A stretch of 64,000 nt of DNA from positions 707,001-771,000 of the forward strand of contig OZ037905.1 of NCBI GenBank assembly GCA_964035575.1, written 5' to 3'. Made by a program: the position numbers and the translations under genes. The stretch comes from Rhynchopus sp. YZ270_cl-10 (lineage: Eukaryota > Euglenozoa > Diplonemea > Diplonemida > Diplonemidae). This document shows positions 22,494 through 33,646 of the stretch, one piece after another; position 1 is the first letter of the stretch, and every line of letters begins with the position of its first letter. Below the pieces are notes generated by a model. It was not told the origin of the DNA and made no database searches. It saw only the letters and a program-made list of their open reading frames with translations.

Positions 22494-23712
22494 CTAAAAC
22501 CCTTCCGGAAGATTGAATAATGGATGCGCTGCGGTGTCCCCTTTAGTACCCCTTTGTGCCGTTGTGTAGCGGTGGTATCGTTTCATGAAGGTGTCGGAAT
22601 CTAGGTTTTGCGAACAAATGAAGTCCTTGAAATCGTGTATTCTCCCTTCGTCTTTTGAGACGCGGAAGACCTCGAATGCGGCAGGGGGGATGGTGTGGAG
22701 GTAGTCACGGCATGTGTCTTTGTATTGCAGCATCGCAGGGATAACTCTATTGAGCACAGAGGTCTTGTCGTCTGCTGTTTCTGCTCCTGCCGCCTGAACG
22801 GTGAGGGCAGCAAAGTAGCACTTCAGAATCTCCTGCGTTACAAACCGCCGTGCCGTCTCATCCCGCGAGATAAAATCCCACGTATCCACAACATATTGTA
22901 CACTACCATGGTACGGACCGAGCTGCATCCACAGCAAATAATGGCGTGCATCCTTCTCCCCTGCCGCCTTCATTTCATCATTGGCACGCACCCTGCCCCA
23001 CTTCTTATCATATCTGCAAACATGCAGCAATGCAACCAACAGGTGTCTCTGGGGAAGGATGACATGCTCTTTCCGCATCTCTCTTATGGTAAAGTCGGCA
23101 TCTGCAAGGTTATCGCACGACAGGACTGTGTAATACCGGGTGTGAAGGTTGGGCTTGCAGTCGATCTGTATTTAGGGAATGAATTGAAGTAAACGCCACA
23201 CACAGACTCTGGAATAGACCCATTTCACACAGTTCACTCATTTTCCATACCCTCTTGTAGAGAAATGCCTTCCGAATCTCATTTATCTGCGGGTCTTTCG
23301 CACGGATCATAGCCTTGAACAGACCATTGTAGGTCTGTACTGTTACAGGCATATTATAAGACCGCATTTCACGGATGGTCTGACGTATCTTATCTGGGAG
23401 TCTCTGCTCGGCGTAGATATTGACCAGAATCGCGTAGAGATTTGGTGTGAGTTGGCAGCCTTTGTCTCGAAGGTCGTTCATCAGGTCCAGCGCTTTCATG
23501 GGCTTTTTGTGGCGGAGGCAGTGCACCATTGCTATTGTGTACGTTCTCTTCCATACATTGTCACCTCGGTCCTCAAGCCCCTTTAACACCTCGACCACCC
23601 GGTGTACCTCGCTTGGGCATGCATGCTGCCGGCATGCCTGCGCAACTATCTTGGAGGAAGCCGCGTCCTGTGTGAACACTGGGCCCTTCCTCAGCACAAT
23701 CGAGCGGAACAT
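22494..23712 (-). CDS. Pentatricopeptide-repeat (PPR) protein, probably organellar
   Basis: Two exons (23712-23251, 23165-22494) give 377 residues. The N-terminal part is a run of paired helices with PPR-like spacing, for example TYTIAMVHCLRHKKPMKALD, then NLYAILVNIYAEQRLPDKIR and TYNGLFKAMIRAKD. The N-terminus (MFRSIVLRKGPVF) is basic and short, consistent with a mitochondrial import signal. PPR proteins bind single-stranded RNA in organelles and act in processing, stability or translation; the target RNA cannot be read from the sequence. The C-terminal ~200 residues show no clear PPR units. The likely trans-splice AG is at 23729-23728, 16 bases before the ATG. Confidence 0.8.
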
Positions 23713-24090
23713 CCTCTCCGTTCGCGACTACACATTGTCTCTGTTCTTTCTGTTGTGTAAGGGGTGTTTATTGCAGGATATAGGAGATGTCGCCTGAGGT
23801 AGCTTCTATTCAAGTCTTCACTATCCAGAAGGAAAAGATACTCAAGAAAAGACCACTACTTTTTGAGGTCTTTGTAAAGCGAAAAGGAGGGGGGAAACAA
23901 TGGGATTGTTCTCTATTTTGAAAAAGTACAAAAAGTCTATTTGTAACTGTTGTGTTTTGAAAGAGAAGATGGACAGAACACATTTTTTTTAATCCCGAAA
24001 TACCCCCTCTTTCACAACTATTCCAATATGTCACAACGAAAATTTACTATTATTTCACATTCCTCTTTTGTAGCTCCAATCATCTCTCTC

Positions 24091-26052
24091 TCACCACCGT
24101 TGGTGCCGTCTGGGAATGTATGGCTGCATTGCGTTGGTCACAGCGTGGACCGCCCGTGGAGACAACCCTGAATCGAAGAGAGGGATGGTCGGCGGTAACT
24201 CCTGTCTCCTTGGTGGGCTCAGACGGGCCTGCAGTGTTGCGGTTGCTGCGGGGGGTGATATTGCTTCCCAACCTTCTGGTGATGGTGCGTATGGGGAGTG
24301 CATCACTCTGTACCCAAACCTGCCTTCATTTCCTGGGCTAGAGCGCGCCACAGAATGCACAGGGCTGCGCAGAGTAGGGAGAGTGGGAGACCCCACCTGG
24401 GAGATCGGGAAGGTTCCTACAGTGTCGCGCCGCAATGTGGTCGGAGGGGAGAGTTGGCGAGAATGGGACTGTCGTTGTGGGGTTTCCGGGAGGTCCCATC
24501 GTTTTCTGCGAAATGGACGGTCCTGCTGAGGTTCATCCCCCCAGAGCCCTGCGGTGAGGACGCTTTGGAGAACGGAGAGCTCGAGGAGGAAGCTTTCCAT
24601 GATTTTGCGGCGTTGCTCGATTTCGTTGCGGTGGGTGTGTTCTTCCAATGCGACAGAGCGGCGTGCTCTCCCTTCCACAACGCGGAGGTCCAGCTGTGAG
24701 GTCATTATGGATGAATTCGAATCGTTCCGGATTGGTCCCCTTGGACTACCATGCGCCTGCCAGACATAAAAATCAATCTTTTTGCGAGCCTGCTCCTCCG
24801 CCAAAGCGATGACCCCCCTCCGCACCCCTTCCTGCAACTCACAATACTCCTGCTCAAGGTGCAGATGCAGCATCGAAGGTGCCGGAATAATCGGCTGCAC
24901 ATTAGGCGGCAAGGACCCCTCAGTATTAATCCCCGTTGGCGCGGTGGCAGGAATGTCAAGCTTAGGGAGGGTCCGCAGTGCCTCGATTGCTTCCTGAGGA
25001 GGCTTGTCTGAGGCAGTGCTTTTCGCAAGGCTGTTCTCAGGATTTGTTGGTCCATTTGGGCCATTTGCCCCAACAGGGAGGGTTCCCATCAGGAGGTCTG
25101 CGCGGGTTGGCTTGGGTTCGTTGTGTGAGATGGAAGGGTTGGAGATGACATTGCTTGCGGACCGTGAGTTCGCTGCCTTCACAAAGCTTGAGTTGGGATC
25201 CTTTGAGGAGCCAAGACCAAACGCAGCGTCAATGAATTTATCGGATGCGACGCTTTTTTCGAGAATGGAGGTCGGGCTGAGAAGGTCGAGTTGCGGGTTG
25301 GGGAGAATTGGTGGGCTGGAGACATCGCTTCGTGCGGAGGCCCGGCGGGAGCGCACAGACGGTGGTGCAGGATCTGCTGGAGTCAGACGAAATGAGGACA
25401 AAGTGGTTTCGTGGTTGTTGCGTTTGCGGTCGTAGAACTGCTTCATGATGCGGACCGCTTCGCCGATCTCAATGTGAAAGTGTTGTTTGCTTTCCTGCAT
25501 AAAAGAGGCAAACTCATCGGCATCGATGTCCGAAGATTTATCCGTATCCGCAGTCAAAAAATATTTTAGTACATCAGAATCCGTTGAATTCGGGTGGATC
25601 ACCTGCATCATCTCTCGAAACTCATTTTTTGTAATCGTTAACGACCCATCCTGATCGACCACACGGAACAGCTCTTTGTATTGTTCCAGTTCCGAGCCAG
25701 CGGGGTTTTTTTCTGCGGAGATGCTGGAGGGTGCAGGTTTCCTTCCGGAGGTGCGGGAGGTTCTTGAATTCGAGCGGGAACGCGGCTCGCCAACTACCTT
25801 AACAACGTCCGTCCATGATGCCGAAAGCGCCTCCATCGCCGTCATAGCCAACGTAACAAATTCGCCTTCCTCCACAACGTCGTTCTCCGACCCAGCCGTG
25901 ATAAGCAAAGGGGCGGGGTTCGGCTTGCCAGGGTGTGTATGGCGCGCTACCTTGTCAAACACCATTGCCACCCCAGCACGCTGGAGACCCTGTTGTCCTC
26001 CTTGCAGGGTCAGGGCACGGAACATCTTGCGGCATTCTATCTCACTCAGCAT
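24091..26052 (-). CDS. EF-hand calcium-binding protein with long disordered tail
   Basis: A single exon of 653 residues. Two canonical EF-hand loops are visible at 133-144 (DQDGSLTITKNE) and 169-180 (DTDKSSDIDADE), with acidic side chains at positions 1, 3 and 12 of each. Residues 1-85 form a separate helical region; a third, degenerate EF pair there is possible but unproven. From about 210 the chain is Pro/Ser/Arg-rich and probably disordered, apart from a helical stretch near 400-500 (EQARKKIDFYVWQ, then EIEQRRKIMESFLLELSVLQS). No enzyme domain was seen. The likely role is a Ca2+-responsive scaffold. The trans-splice AG is at 26072-26071 after a run of C. Confidence 0.8.
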   Translation of the reverse strand: MLSEIECRKMFRALTLQGGQQGLQRAGVAMVFDKVARHTHPGKPNPAPLLITAGSENDVVEEGEFVTLAMTAMEALSASWTDVVKVVGEPRSRSNSRTSRTSGRKPAPSSISAEKNPAGSELEQYKELFRVVDQDGSLTITKNEFREMMQVIHPNSTDSDVLKYFLTADTDKSSDIDADEFASFMQESKQHFHIEIGEAVRIMKQFYDRKRNNHETTLSSFRLTPADPAPPSVRSRRASARSDVSSPPILPNPQLDLLSPTSILEKSVASDKFIDAAFGLGSSKDPNSSFVKAANSRSASNVISNPSISHNEPKPTRADLLMGTLPVGANGPNGPTNPENSLAKSTASDKPPQEAIEALRTLPKLDIPATAPTGINTEGSLPPNVQPIIPAPSMLHLHLEQEYCELQEGVRRGVIALAEEQARKKIDFYVWQAHGSPRGPIRNDSNSSIMTSQLDLRVVEGRARRSVALEEHTHRNEIEQRRKIMESFLLELSVLQSVLTAGLWGDEPQQDRPFRRKRWDLPETPQRQSHSRQLSPPTTLRRDTVGTFPISQVGSPTLPTLRSPVHSVARSSPGNEGRFGYRVMHSPYAPSPEGWEAISPPAATATLQARLSPPRRQELPPTIPLFDSGLSPRAVHAVTNAMQPYIPRRHQRW

Positions 26053-26159
26053 TTCTTAGAGTGAAAACTCCTGAGGTAGGGGGGGGAGGTTGAGGAAGGG
26101 AGCACGACGGGACCCAGTGACAAGTGACCTAGGGGGGGAATTGTTTTGACGGCGCAAAA

Positions 26160-26258
26160 GAATGTGAAGTTGACAGTGCAAAACGCATCTGGGACGCAAC
26201 ACTCCGCGGGGTTATCGAACCCCCCCCCAAGGAAACTCTAAGCAGGCACATAGTCATT
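26160..26258 (-). repeat. tRNA-like short repeat (family A), fullest copy
   Basis: On the minus strand it reads TGCCTGCTTAGAGTTTCC, B-box-like GGGGTTCGATAACCCC, GTTGCGTCC, then GCGTTTTGCACTGTCAACTT. This order defines the family. Confidence 0.6.
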
Positions 26259-26589
26259 TCAAAACAAAAAAAAAGTTGAAAAGAATACGCCTTTTGTGGC
26301 GTGCATCCTTGGAAGGTCAGACGGGGGATGCGGATGAAGAGGGAGATATGAGAGAACATATTTAAAGCATCGGTAAAAAGGATTTCCCCCCCTTTTTTTT
26401 TGTATCAGCAAATCGTCCACCTAAAAGTGGGATTTGTGCTCGACCTTGAAGATTTTTTTATTGCAAAAAAGCGTTCGTTGGGGGATGTGCTTGGGGGTAT
26501 AACAAAAATAATAATTGGTGTGATCACCAAACCGATTCTCCGTGGTTCTCCCGCGGGTTGTCCGTACCCCCTGAATCACACCAAATAAA

Positions 26590-26645
26590 AAAAGAAAAGT
26601 TGAAAGTGCAAACGCCTCACCGAACAACCAGACGCAGGGCACTGG
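26590..26645 (-). repeat. Family A repeat
   Basis: Plus-strand AAGTTGAAAGTGCAAACGCC then TCACCGAACAACCAGACGC and GGGCACT. Confidence 0.6.
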
Positions 26646-27120
26646 GGAGGGGGGGAAAAAAATGGACTTCCTCAAGATCTGTTTTTTTCCCCATTCCGTT
26701 GGGGAGGGGTTTTCATTGGGTCAGTTCTATTTTGCATCGTTTTTTTATATCCTCTCGAAATCACTTCTTGGAATTCCCGAGAACTGAAAATGCTTTTTTT
26801 TGTTTCCCTTCTTTTTTTCCCCCGACAATTACACCTAGATAGTGCGTAACGTACGGCATTTTTCATTTTCGTTTTTTTTTTCCTTCAAAATTGATACCGT
26901 GTAGACACCTCGCATTTTTCTCTGTGTGAACTCTGTGCATTTTGTTGGTCAAGGCCGTTGTGTGGCTGTAGAAGGATAGAGACATCATTGTCATCTCGTC
27001 CTCAAACAGTCCTAACAAAGGGTTGGGTACAGACACAGGGTCCACACTGAGAAGGGTGCGTAGGATATACTGTGGGCCTCGCATGCTCGGGTCATTTTGG
27101 TCACAGGTGTGATCATTTTT

Positions 27121-27236
27121 TTTTTTTGTTATGTCGACAATCACCTGCTAATGCAAGATCTGTACTCAATGTCGCCCGAAGGCTAATGTACTTAAAATAT
27201 ATAGACGTAAATCGTACAACAACTCTAGATTATTTT
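27121..27236 (-). repeat. Family B repeat, diverged copy 3
   Basis: It shares GTCGACAATCACCTGCTA and CTCAATGTCGCCCGAAGG with the two near-identical copies but differs at many later positions, so it is an older insertion. It too has T-rich DNA on its left, the A tail when read on the minus strand. Confidence 0.7.
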
Positions 27237-27237
27237 T

Positions 27238-27292
27238 TTTTTGAAGGATTGTTGGAGTGTAGTTGCAACCTGTGCAAGCTCCACTGTCAATA
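27238..27292 (-). repeat. Family D repeat fragment
   Basis: TTGTTGGAGTGTAGTTGCAA and GCAAGCTCCACTGTCA match the repeats at 44293-44345 and 56330-56396. Confidence 0.5.
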
Positions 27293-27659
27293 TATATTTT
27301 TTTTGCATTATGTTGGTAACGTCAAAAAGAGTTAGGGCAAAAAAACTTGACATCAGATAACACATAAATCCAACGTATTTCCCATACGGCGAACGCTTGA
27401 GAGGTGCTCTTTTGAAGACCAGCTTTTACAGAGTTTTCATAAATTCTTTTACACGGAAAACGATTTAAAAAAAATGTGTTTTCACTGCAGTCCGTGTGTA
27501 TTTTTTACAAATTTTATGAAATCTGTACATGCTCTTCGGTGTTCAAAAAAAGCACCACTTCTGCAACGTTTTGTTTCCTTCCCAAAATTCAAGAAGGTGA
27601 TGCTGGGGATGGGGCTGTGTTGCTTTTAAAAAAAGATAATTTGAAGGGGAAAAAAAAGA

Positions 27660-27712
27660 GACGATGAACGTGCAAACGCTTTTACCGTTCATCGGCGGAC
27701 GCAAACACAAAA
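27660..27712 (-). repeat. Family A repeat with internal GATGAAC hairpin
   Basis: GATGAAC and GTTCATC are inverted around GTGCAAACGCTTTTACC, followed by GGCGGACGCA. It links the two sub-forms of the hairpin repeats. Confidence 0.55.
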
Positions 27713-28018
27713 TGAAGGCACCTCACGTTTTTACATGGGCCGGTGGGTTGGGGGAAGAGAAAAGGCAGGAAATGTTTGGTGTGGCATTTTTCTGTTTTTT
27801 TTTTTTTTTTGTTGTTGTTGTTTGTAGTTTTTTTGTAGGAAAGGTTGAGTGGAGGCAGATGAGATTATCCGAATAGAAATACATAAAAAACGAGCCAAAA
27901 AAACAGTACCGGAAAAAAAAACAGGGTTTGCGAGAATCTCAGATGGAACTTCAGCATTACAGTACGTAAGCCATCCGTGCAAAACAAACCGAAGTAGTCG
28001 CCATATTACCCTTGATCA

Positions 28019-28083
28019 GCCCCCTCCCCCCTCCCCCCTCCCCCCTCCCCCCTCCCCCCTCCCCCCTCCCCCCTCCCCCCTCC
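28019..28083. repeat. Minisatellite, 7-bp unit CCCCCTC
   Basis: About nine uninterrupted copies. Confidence 0.95.
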
Positions 28084-28584
28084 GCTTTCTCTGTCATATT
28101 TGAGATTTTTTTTTCAATTTTCCGGTGTTGTCACAAACAAGCCCAAGGTCAACGCTACATTTATGGATGGGTGTTCGAACAGTTTAACCGGACTCTGTCC
28201 GCTCCAAGCACCTCCACAGGCGTCCAGCGAAGAACGCTAGTCTGAATCGACTTCAGAGGAAGGACAGTATTTCGTGTCTTAGTCCGTTTGCATTCATAAT
28301 GAGCTGAATTATTTCATGAAAAATGCAAAAAAAAAGGACAAAGCCACAAAAAGAAAAGACACAAAAAGACATATTTCGGGTTTTGTTTACCCGATATGAG
28401 GGGAGGGGGAGAAAACGTGAGGACAGTGGCCACACCTTTTTTTTCTGCAAATCTTGCAGATTGCCGAAACAAAAATTATTTTGGCTAGCTGGAAAGGGAA
28501 TATGGTTATGTTGATGGTAAAATAGGACAAAATCCTGTCACTGCAGGAAAAAATAAAAAAAAACAAAAATGATATAAAAAAAAC

Positions 28585-28632
28585 AAGGTGAAGTTGAAAG
28601 CGCAAACGCCTCTGGAGACGCAGACACGCATT
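28585..28632 (-). repeat. Family A repeat
   Basis: Plus-strand GTGAAGTTGAAAGCGCAAAC, then GCCTCTGGAGACGCAGACAC. Confidence 0.6.
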
Positions 28633-28964
28633 TCCTTAACCATTAGACACCTCCCGCGCTGTTCAAAAGAAATTTTCGAAAGACTCCATTAGCAAAACCC
28701 AATCCGGGGGGATGGGGGTGTAGTGGACTGGATACTGAGTGTTGTGTCGGCCGTCGTTTTTTTTTTTTTGGTGTTACTTTTCGTTCAGAGTGGATGCTGG
28801 GTGGAGCACCTAATTTGACAAGGGAATCGTTGTGCATATTATTTTTTTTACGAAGGCTTTGTCTAGACTTATTGCCTACCTTCTTATTTAAGCTAACACA
28901 ACAACAAAATAGTGGATAAGATGACCCCAAGCTTCATGCTTGGGATGACACCTTTTTTTAAAAT

Positions 28965-29014
28965 ATGTTGAAAGTGCAAACGCCTCACCGTACACCGGCG
29001 GACGCACGCACTGG
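28965..29014 (-). repeat. Family A repeat
   Basis: Plus-strand TTGAAAGTGCAAACGCCTCA, then CCGTACACCGGCGGACGC; the core equals that at 18120-18235. Confidence 0.65.
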
Positions 29015-29619
29015 TAAAAAGAAATACTCGGGTTTAGATCCTTAGTTGGAAAAAAGAAAGAAAAATTGGTTCGCGACCTGTCCTTATTTTTTGTTTCATT
29101 GAAACTTAGTAGACAATGTCTGCAAATCACCTGTCGGTAAAAATCAAGTCAAAAAAAGGATGAGGGAGAAAAAAAAAAGGGGGGTAACTTGACAACGTAC
29201 GATAACGTCATGGTATTGAACACACAACACACATACATTAGTGCCATATTCTGCGCAAATAATTACCCCTATTATGATGTGGCTGACGGGGGGTGATTCG
29301 CACTTCTCCCGCACATCCCGCGCTTTTCCCCGCTCCCATTCAGTCACACCTTATTGGTATCAAACACACATTTTTTGGGCAACGTACCACTCTTACGAAC
29401 GACCCACAACTGATTTCAACACGAAAAAATCCCGACATCAAAAAAAAATAAATAAGAGAAAATAAGGGGTAAGATCATAAGCCGATTTGCTTAGTCACAT
29501 TTGCTATAAATTGCGATGGGTTGAGAAATCCTGTTTTATGCAGGAATGGCCGAAAATGAAGGCCCTCTTATGGACACAAATGTGAAAACTTTATAATCGA
29601 CAAAGTACAATAACAAAAA

Positions 29620-29668
29620 AAAGTGGAGTTGATAGTGCAAATGCCTCTGGGACGCAGGCACTGCAAAA
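29620..29668 (-). repeat. Family A repeat
   Basis: Plus-strand GTTGATAGTGCAAATGCCTC then TGGGACGCAGGCACTG. Confidence 0.6.
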
Positions 29669-29671
29669 AGG

Positions 29672-29738
29672 TTGTTTCGTATACTAACTATTCTACTGAA
29701 TAGAAGGTATAATAGGGTGCACTAAATGTACCCAAACT
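29672..29738. repeat. Direct repeat of 31124-31192
   Basis: About 67 bases containing TTCTACTGAATAGAAGGTAT and GGGTGCACTAAATGTACCC recur 1.4 kb away with few changes. Confidence 0.75.
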
Positions 29739-30097
29739 TTAGACACTGCAAAAAGGGGGGAAAAAATCAAAGTTTAATTGAAACCCTTTTCAAAGTCCGT
29801 TAGATTTTTTTTTGTAGTCGTGTCGTGGGGATATTCAGTGAATGCACGGAAGAGTCTTTCTAAATCACCCCATTTTTTTTTTTTGAGGGATTTACGTTTT
29901 TCGGCAGACACATTTGCTCTTTCCCGTCCCCGTTTCTTCGAATACAACCAAATATTTTTGAGAAAAAAATTTTTGCATGACCAACCCCCAGAAGATGATC
30001 ATTACACAAGATATTTTGCTTAAAAACTCCCCTTTTCCCTTATAACAAGCCCAACCGTTGCTGCGCTCTGGGATTCTTGAGAGGTCGTTGGTTTCTT

Positions 30098-30165
30098 TGT
30101 GTTGATTGTTTCAACAATCCATACTGAAGGTGGGTTATATAGAATGTCGCCCGAAGGCTTGAACT
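30098..30165 (-). repeat. Family B repeat fragment
   Basis: Contains GAATGTCGCCCGAAGGCTTG, matching the middle of the 145-bp repeat; the rest is diverged. Confidence 0.5.
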
Positions 30166-30502
30166 GAATACGTATTTTGTTTTTCTTTCGAGGAATAGTA
30201 GAAGGAATGTTATGGATTACTGTCTTGTTCAGGTTCTTGTTGTACCTTTTTCTGGCGTGGCTTACCCCAATTTAGACCCTTTTGGGCCACTTCCTGGGCC
30301 ATCCAAAAAACGATGAATTTGCCACACCATTTTTATTGAAAAGGTTCTCGTTTTTTTCCTCATTCGAAGAAGACAAAATAGGTGAGCAGTGTAGACTGAT
30401 TGAGTGGTTTGCATTTTTTTGCAGATAAATATTTTTTTGTTGAGCAGGAGTGGACTAATTGAAGGGGTTTGCGTGTGCGGACGCAGACACCAAAAACAAA
30501 AA

Positions 30503-30612
30503 CAAATGTGAAGTTGATAGTTGCAAACGCCTTGGAGACGCAGGCACTGACACTAAATTTTTTTTTTTTTGTAAGATGAACGTGTCTCTCGTACAATACA
30601 CGCATCTTGTTA
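30503..30612 (-). repeat. Family A repeat followed by an A-tailed hairpin repeat
   Basis: GTGAAGTTGATAGTTGCAAA with GGAGACGCAGGCACTG is at 30503-30552. At 30571-30612, TTTTTTTTGTAAGATGAACG leads into a hairpin GTGTCTCTCGTACAATACAC and closes with GCATCTTG. The T run is an A tail on the minus strand. Confidence 0.65.
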
Positions 30613-30642
30613 AAAAAAAAAAAAAGGAGAAAAAAATAAATT

Positions 30643-30768
30643 GGGGTGTTCCGGGTATGGAATTTTGGCAATCTTCATTTCAATTCACAACTCTTCACAT
30701 AAAAATGGCAAATACTATGTTGTGAAAACTTGTGAAGGTTGCCAAAATTCCATACCCCGGAACACCCC
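30643..30768. mobile_element. 126-bp MITE, ~29-bp TIR, 7-bp TSD
   Basis: The ends start GGGGTGTTCCGGGTATGGAA, and the inverse on the right differs only by one extra G. ATAAATT flanks both sides (30636-30642 and 30769-30775). Confidence 0.88.
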
Positions 30769-31123
30769 ATAAATTAGGTTTGAAAGATCAATGAATAAAT
30801 CCCCGTCCGAAAACAATCTTTAGCATAGTAAACGCCTCACCTAGGATCATCTTCGCTGTGTTTCCCCTTCTTGCTGTGTGATCACTGGAAGTTGGGAGGC
30901 TCACTATTTTTTTTTGAAAATAAAAAAAAGTTCCGAAGAGCCCAAGCCATAAGAGGCTTAGTCACCCAACGAAAAAAAAAGCGTTAGAAATAATCGTCGT
31001 TTATTGCAAAGCAAAAAACAACAAAAAAAAAAAAATATTTTCTGCACCAAACAGGAAACATAAAGAGAAAAGGCAAATTGAAAGATGGAGGAAACCATGT
31101 ATCTTTCTTGAGAGAGAGGAAGA

Positions 31124-31192
31124 CTTGTTTCATATACTAAACTATTCTACTGAATAGAAGGTATAATAGGGTGCACTAAATGTACCCCAAAC
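31124..31192. repeat. Direct repeat of 29672-29738
   Basis: Second copy of the ~67-base unit; see the first. Confidence 0.75.
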
Positions 31193-31484
31193 GAGAGGAA
31201 GAAAAAAAAAACACACCCTTTTCAAAACTTAGTAGTAGTGCAGAGAATTCCTCCACACTGTGTGTAATTCTTGAGGCTTTTACCCTATTTTCTGTTCCAG
31301 GATTTTTGTCCGTTTTTTTTAAAGGTAGTGTTGTATCGACAATGACCCACCGAAAGGGATGGCTTGTGTCTAATACTATTTTGTGAAAACAGCATTTTTT
31401 TAAAGCCACTTTGCGGCTCTTCGCAACCTTTCTCCACCTGGAGCCCGAAAAAGCTGGAAGTAGAACTCAACATTTTGCACTCAG

Positions 31485-31715
31485 GAACTTCACTGAGAGG
31501 GGTATGAAAAAGTTTGTTTCACCTTTGTTGTTTTTTGTTTTTGTTTTTGCTACTCTGTTTGTTTTGTATTGCATTTCATTGTAGTACTTTGTAAGGTCTC
31601 ACTGAGAGGGGGTTTGAAAATGTTTTTGTTATAGCTTGTACTCTTTGTTTTTGCTATTTTGTTTTTGTGTTTGTTTAGCCTTTTAGATCCCCTCTCACTG
31701 AGAGGGGGGTAGCAG
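31485..31715. repeat. Three spaced copies of TCACTGAGAGGGG
   Basis: Copies near 31490, 31599 and 31695 are each followed by a G/T-rich stretch of ~80-100 bases. A similar ACTGAGAGGGGG occurs at 16625. Confidence 0.6.
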
Positions 31716-33029
31716 GGCACTTTGAAGGCGATTCTGAGACATAGGTAAGGGTTTTCTACTGGTTTTTTTCCCCACCAAAAAAGTGCCGTATTATGGTGTT
31801 ACCGATCCGCTGTCGGGGACATGTCAAGGACATGTCAAATATAAGGGGGGGTGTGTCATTTTCCCCTGTAAACCTTGTGTCAAGGACATGTCAAGGACCT
31901 GTCAATATGGGCCCTTTCGGGAACACCATATTACCACACAAAAAAACACTAAAGGTCTCCAGTAAAACAGAGGTTATCAATGAAAAGCTCCACATCTCTC
32001 TGTGCACGATTGTCGAGAAGAGAGGGGGGAATCACACATCTCTTGAAATGGACAAAAAAAAATGTCAAGGGAGTCATAAAGCTTGGGCGTATTTTTTTTT
32101 TGCAAATTTCAAAAAAAAAAAAATATATAATGGCTGTGCGCCGTGGGAGGAAATCATGAAGAAAACATAAAGAGAAAGAAACTGATAAATGTGTACATCT
32201 CAGAAGAAAACAAACGAAAGGAAAAAAAAAAAAACGGATGATTTGGCGCAACAAAATACGCAAAGACGTAACGAGCAAGAGCAGTGAAAGAAGGAAGCCT
32301 TGAGAGGCTTACCCCGAGGAAAAAGGGGAAGATGGAAGAACAAAAAAAAAAAAAACTGAAGGGCGCTGAAAGCAAGGGAACAAAGCCCTTCGCCCCCAAA
32401 GGGCAGACAGACAATATATCTCCCCCTTCATCGTACCACCCACCTGATTTTTCCTCAAATTTTTGGAGTTGGGTTCGAATGGGGGTTTAAATACCACCAA
32501 AACCCCACTAAACTCTATCAAATTTCAAAAAAATCGGGTGACACACTCAAGAAATCGCACATTTCCTGTTTACAACAACGCTACATACACCGAACAAAGT
32601 CTGGAATCAAACAATATAACATGGTGTTCGAGGGAGAGAAAAAAAAAAGTTGAAAGATGAGTATCCCTCGTGTGTCTACACATCTTCAACAGAATGCAAG
32701 TTCGTTCTAATTGTGTCTTTTTTTCTTTCTTTGAAAACTTTGACAACGTGTACCCCCCGCGAACGGGCAATCCACGTGATCCTCGTTTCTTTTTTCTTTT
32801 TTTTTGGTTCCAGAAATTGTTCGGGTACGCAGGCCTCCCACTCAGGTCTTTACCCCCCCACCATTTATTTCCAACATTTTTTTTTCTCCCTTCACCATTT
32901 CTTTGTGAAAGGAAAAATAGCTGGAGGGGAGGAGGGGGGGGTGGTGAAACAAAAGATAACCACGCAATGAAAAATAGAAAGATATAAAAAAACCTGAATG
33001 TAGTACAGGGCTACTGAGGGGGGGGGGGG

Positions 33030-33646
33030 GGGGGGCTAGGGGCGGTCAAATGGGTGATACAAACCCACTTTTTTCAGTTTTCGATAAAAACGCATTTCTA
33101 AGTGAATCTGACCCGAAAATGTGACACATATCGTGTGGAAAACTGTTTGTAGGTCGGTTTTGACCCATTTTTCGGGCCCAGGAGCGCCTAGACGTCAAAA
33201 ATGAAAAAATTGCCTGTGATTGGTACCCCACGTTAAGTCTTAAGGATTTTCCTTAACGATTTCCTTAACGATTTTCCAATTTTTGACTATTTTTGCATAT
33301 TTTCACACGAAACTGCCCAAAATTAGAGAGTTTTGCCCCGAAAACAGGGTATCGTCAGTTTTTGAGCAAAAAAATCGCAAAAAAAATGAAAAAAATCGGA
33401 ATTTAACTCCTTAAGGAATTGGTGGGGCTGGTACCAATCATGGGCATTTTTTTTTTTTTTTTTTGGAATTTCACCATTTGGGGTGCATGTGATCCCCCTC
33501 TGGCATGAAAACCACCCCCCACGATGTTTTTGAGAGGTTCTTGGTCAAAATTTCTACTCAATCATCCAAAATAATGCGTTTTTATCAAAAATTCGAAAAA
33601 ATGACGTTTGTATCGTTTTTTTAAGTGCATTTGACCCCCCCTAGGG
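33030..33646. mobile_element. Foldback element with CTAGGGG ends
   Basis: A ~615-bp imperfect palindrome. The left arm CTAGGGGCGGTCAAATGGGT and the right arm, which ends TGCATTTGACCCCCCCTAG, are inverted. So are GATAAAAACGCATT, and TGATTGGTACC nearer the centre. No coding frame was recognised. Confidence 0.75.

Noticed and set aside
26863-27144. Short minus-strand frame before the family B repeat as a small gene
   Set aside because: It runs into the repeat and a homopolymer, has no acceptor-like leader of the type seen at other genes, and matches nothing recognised.
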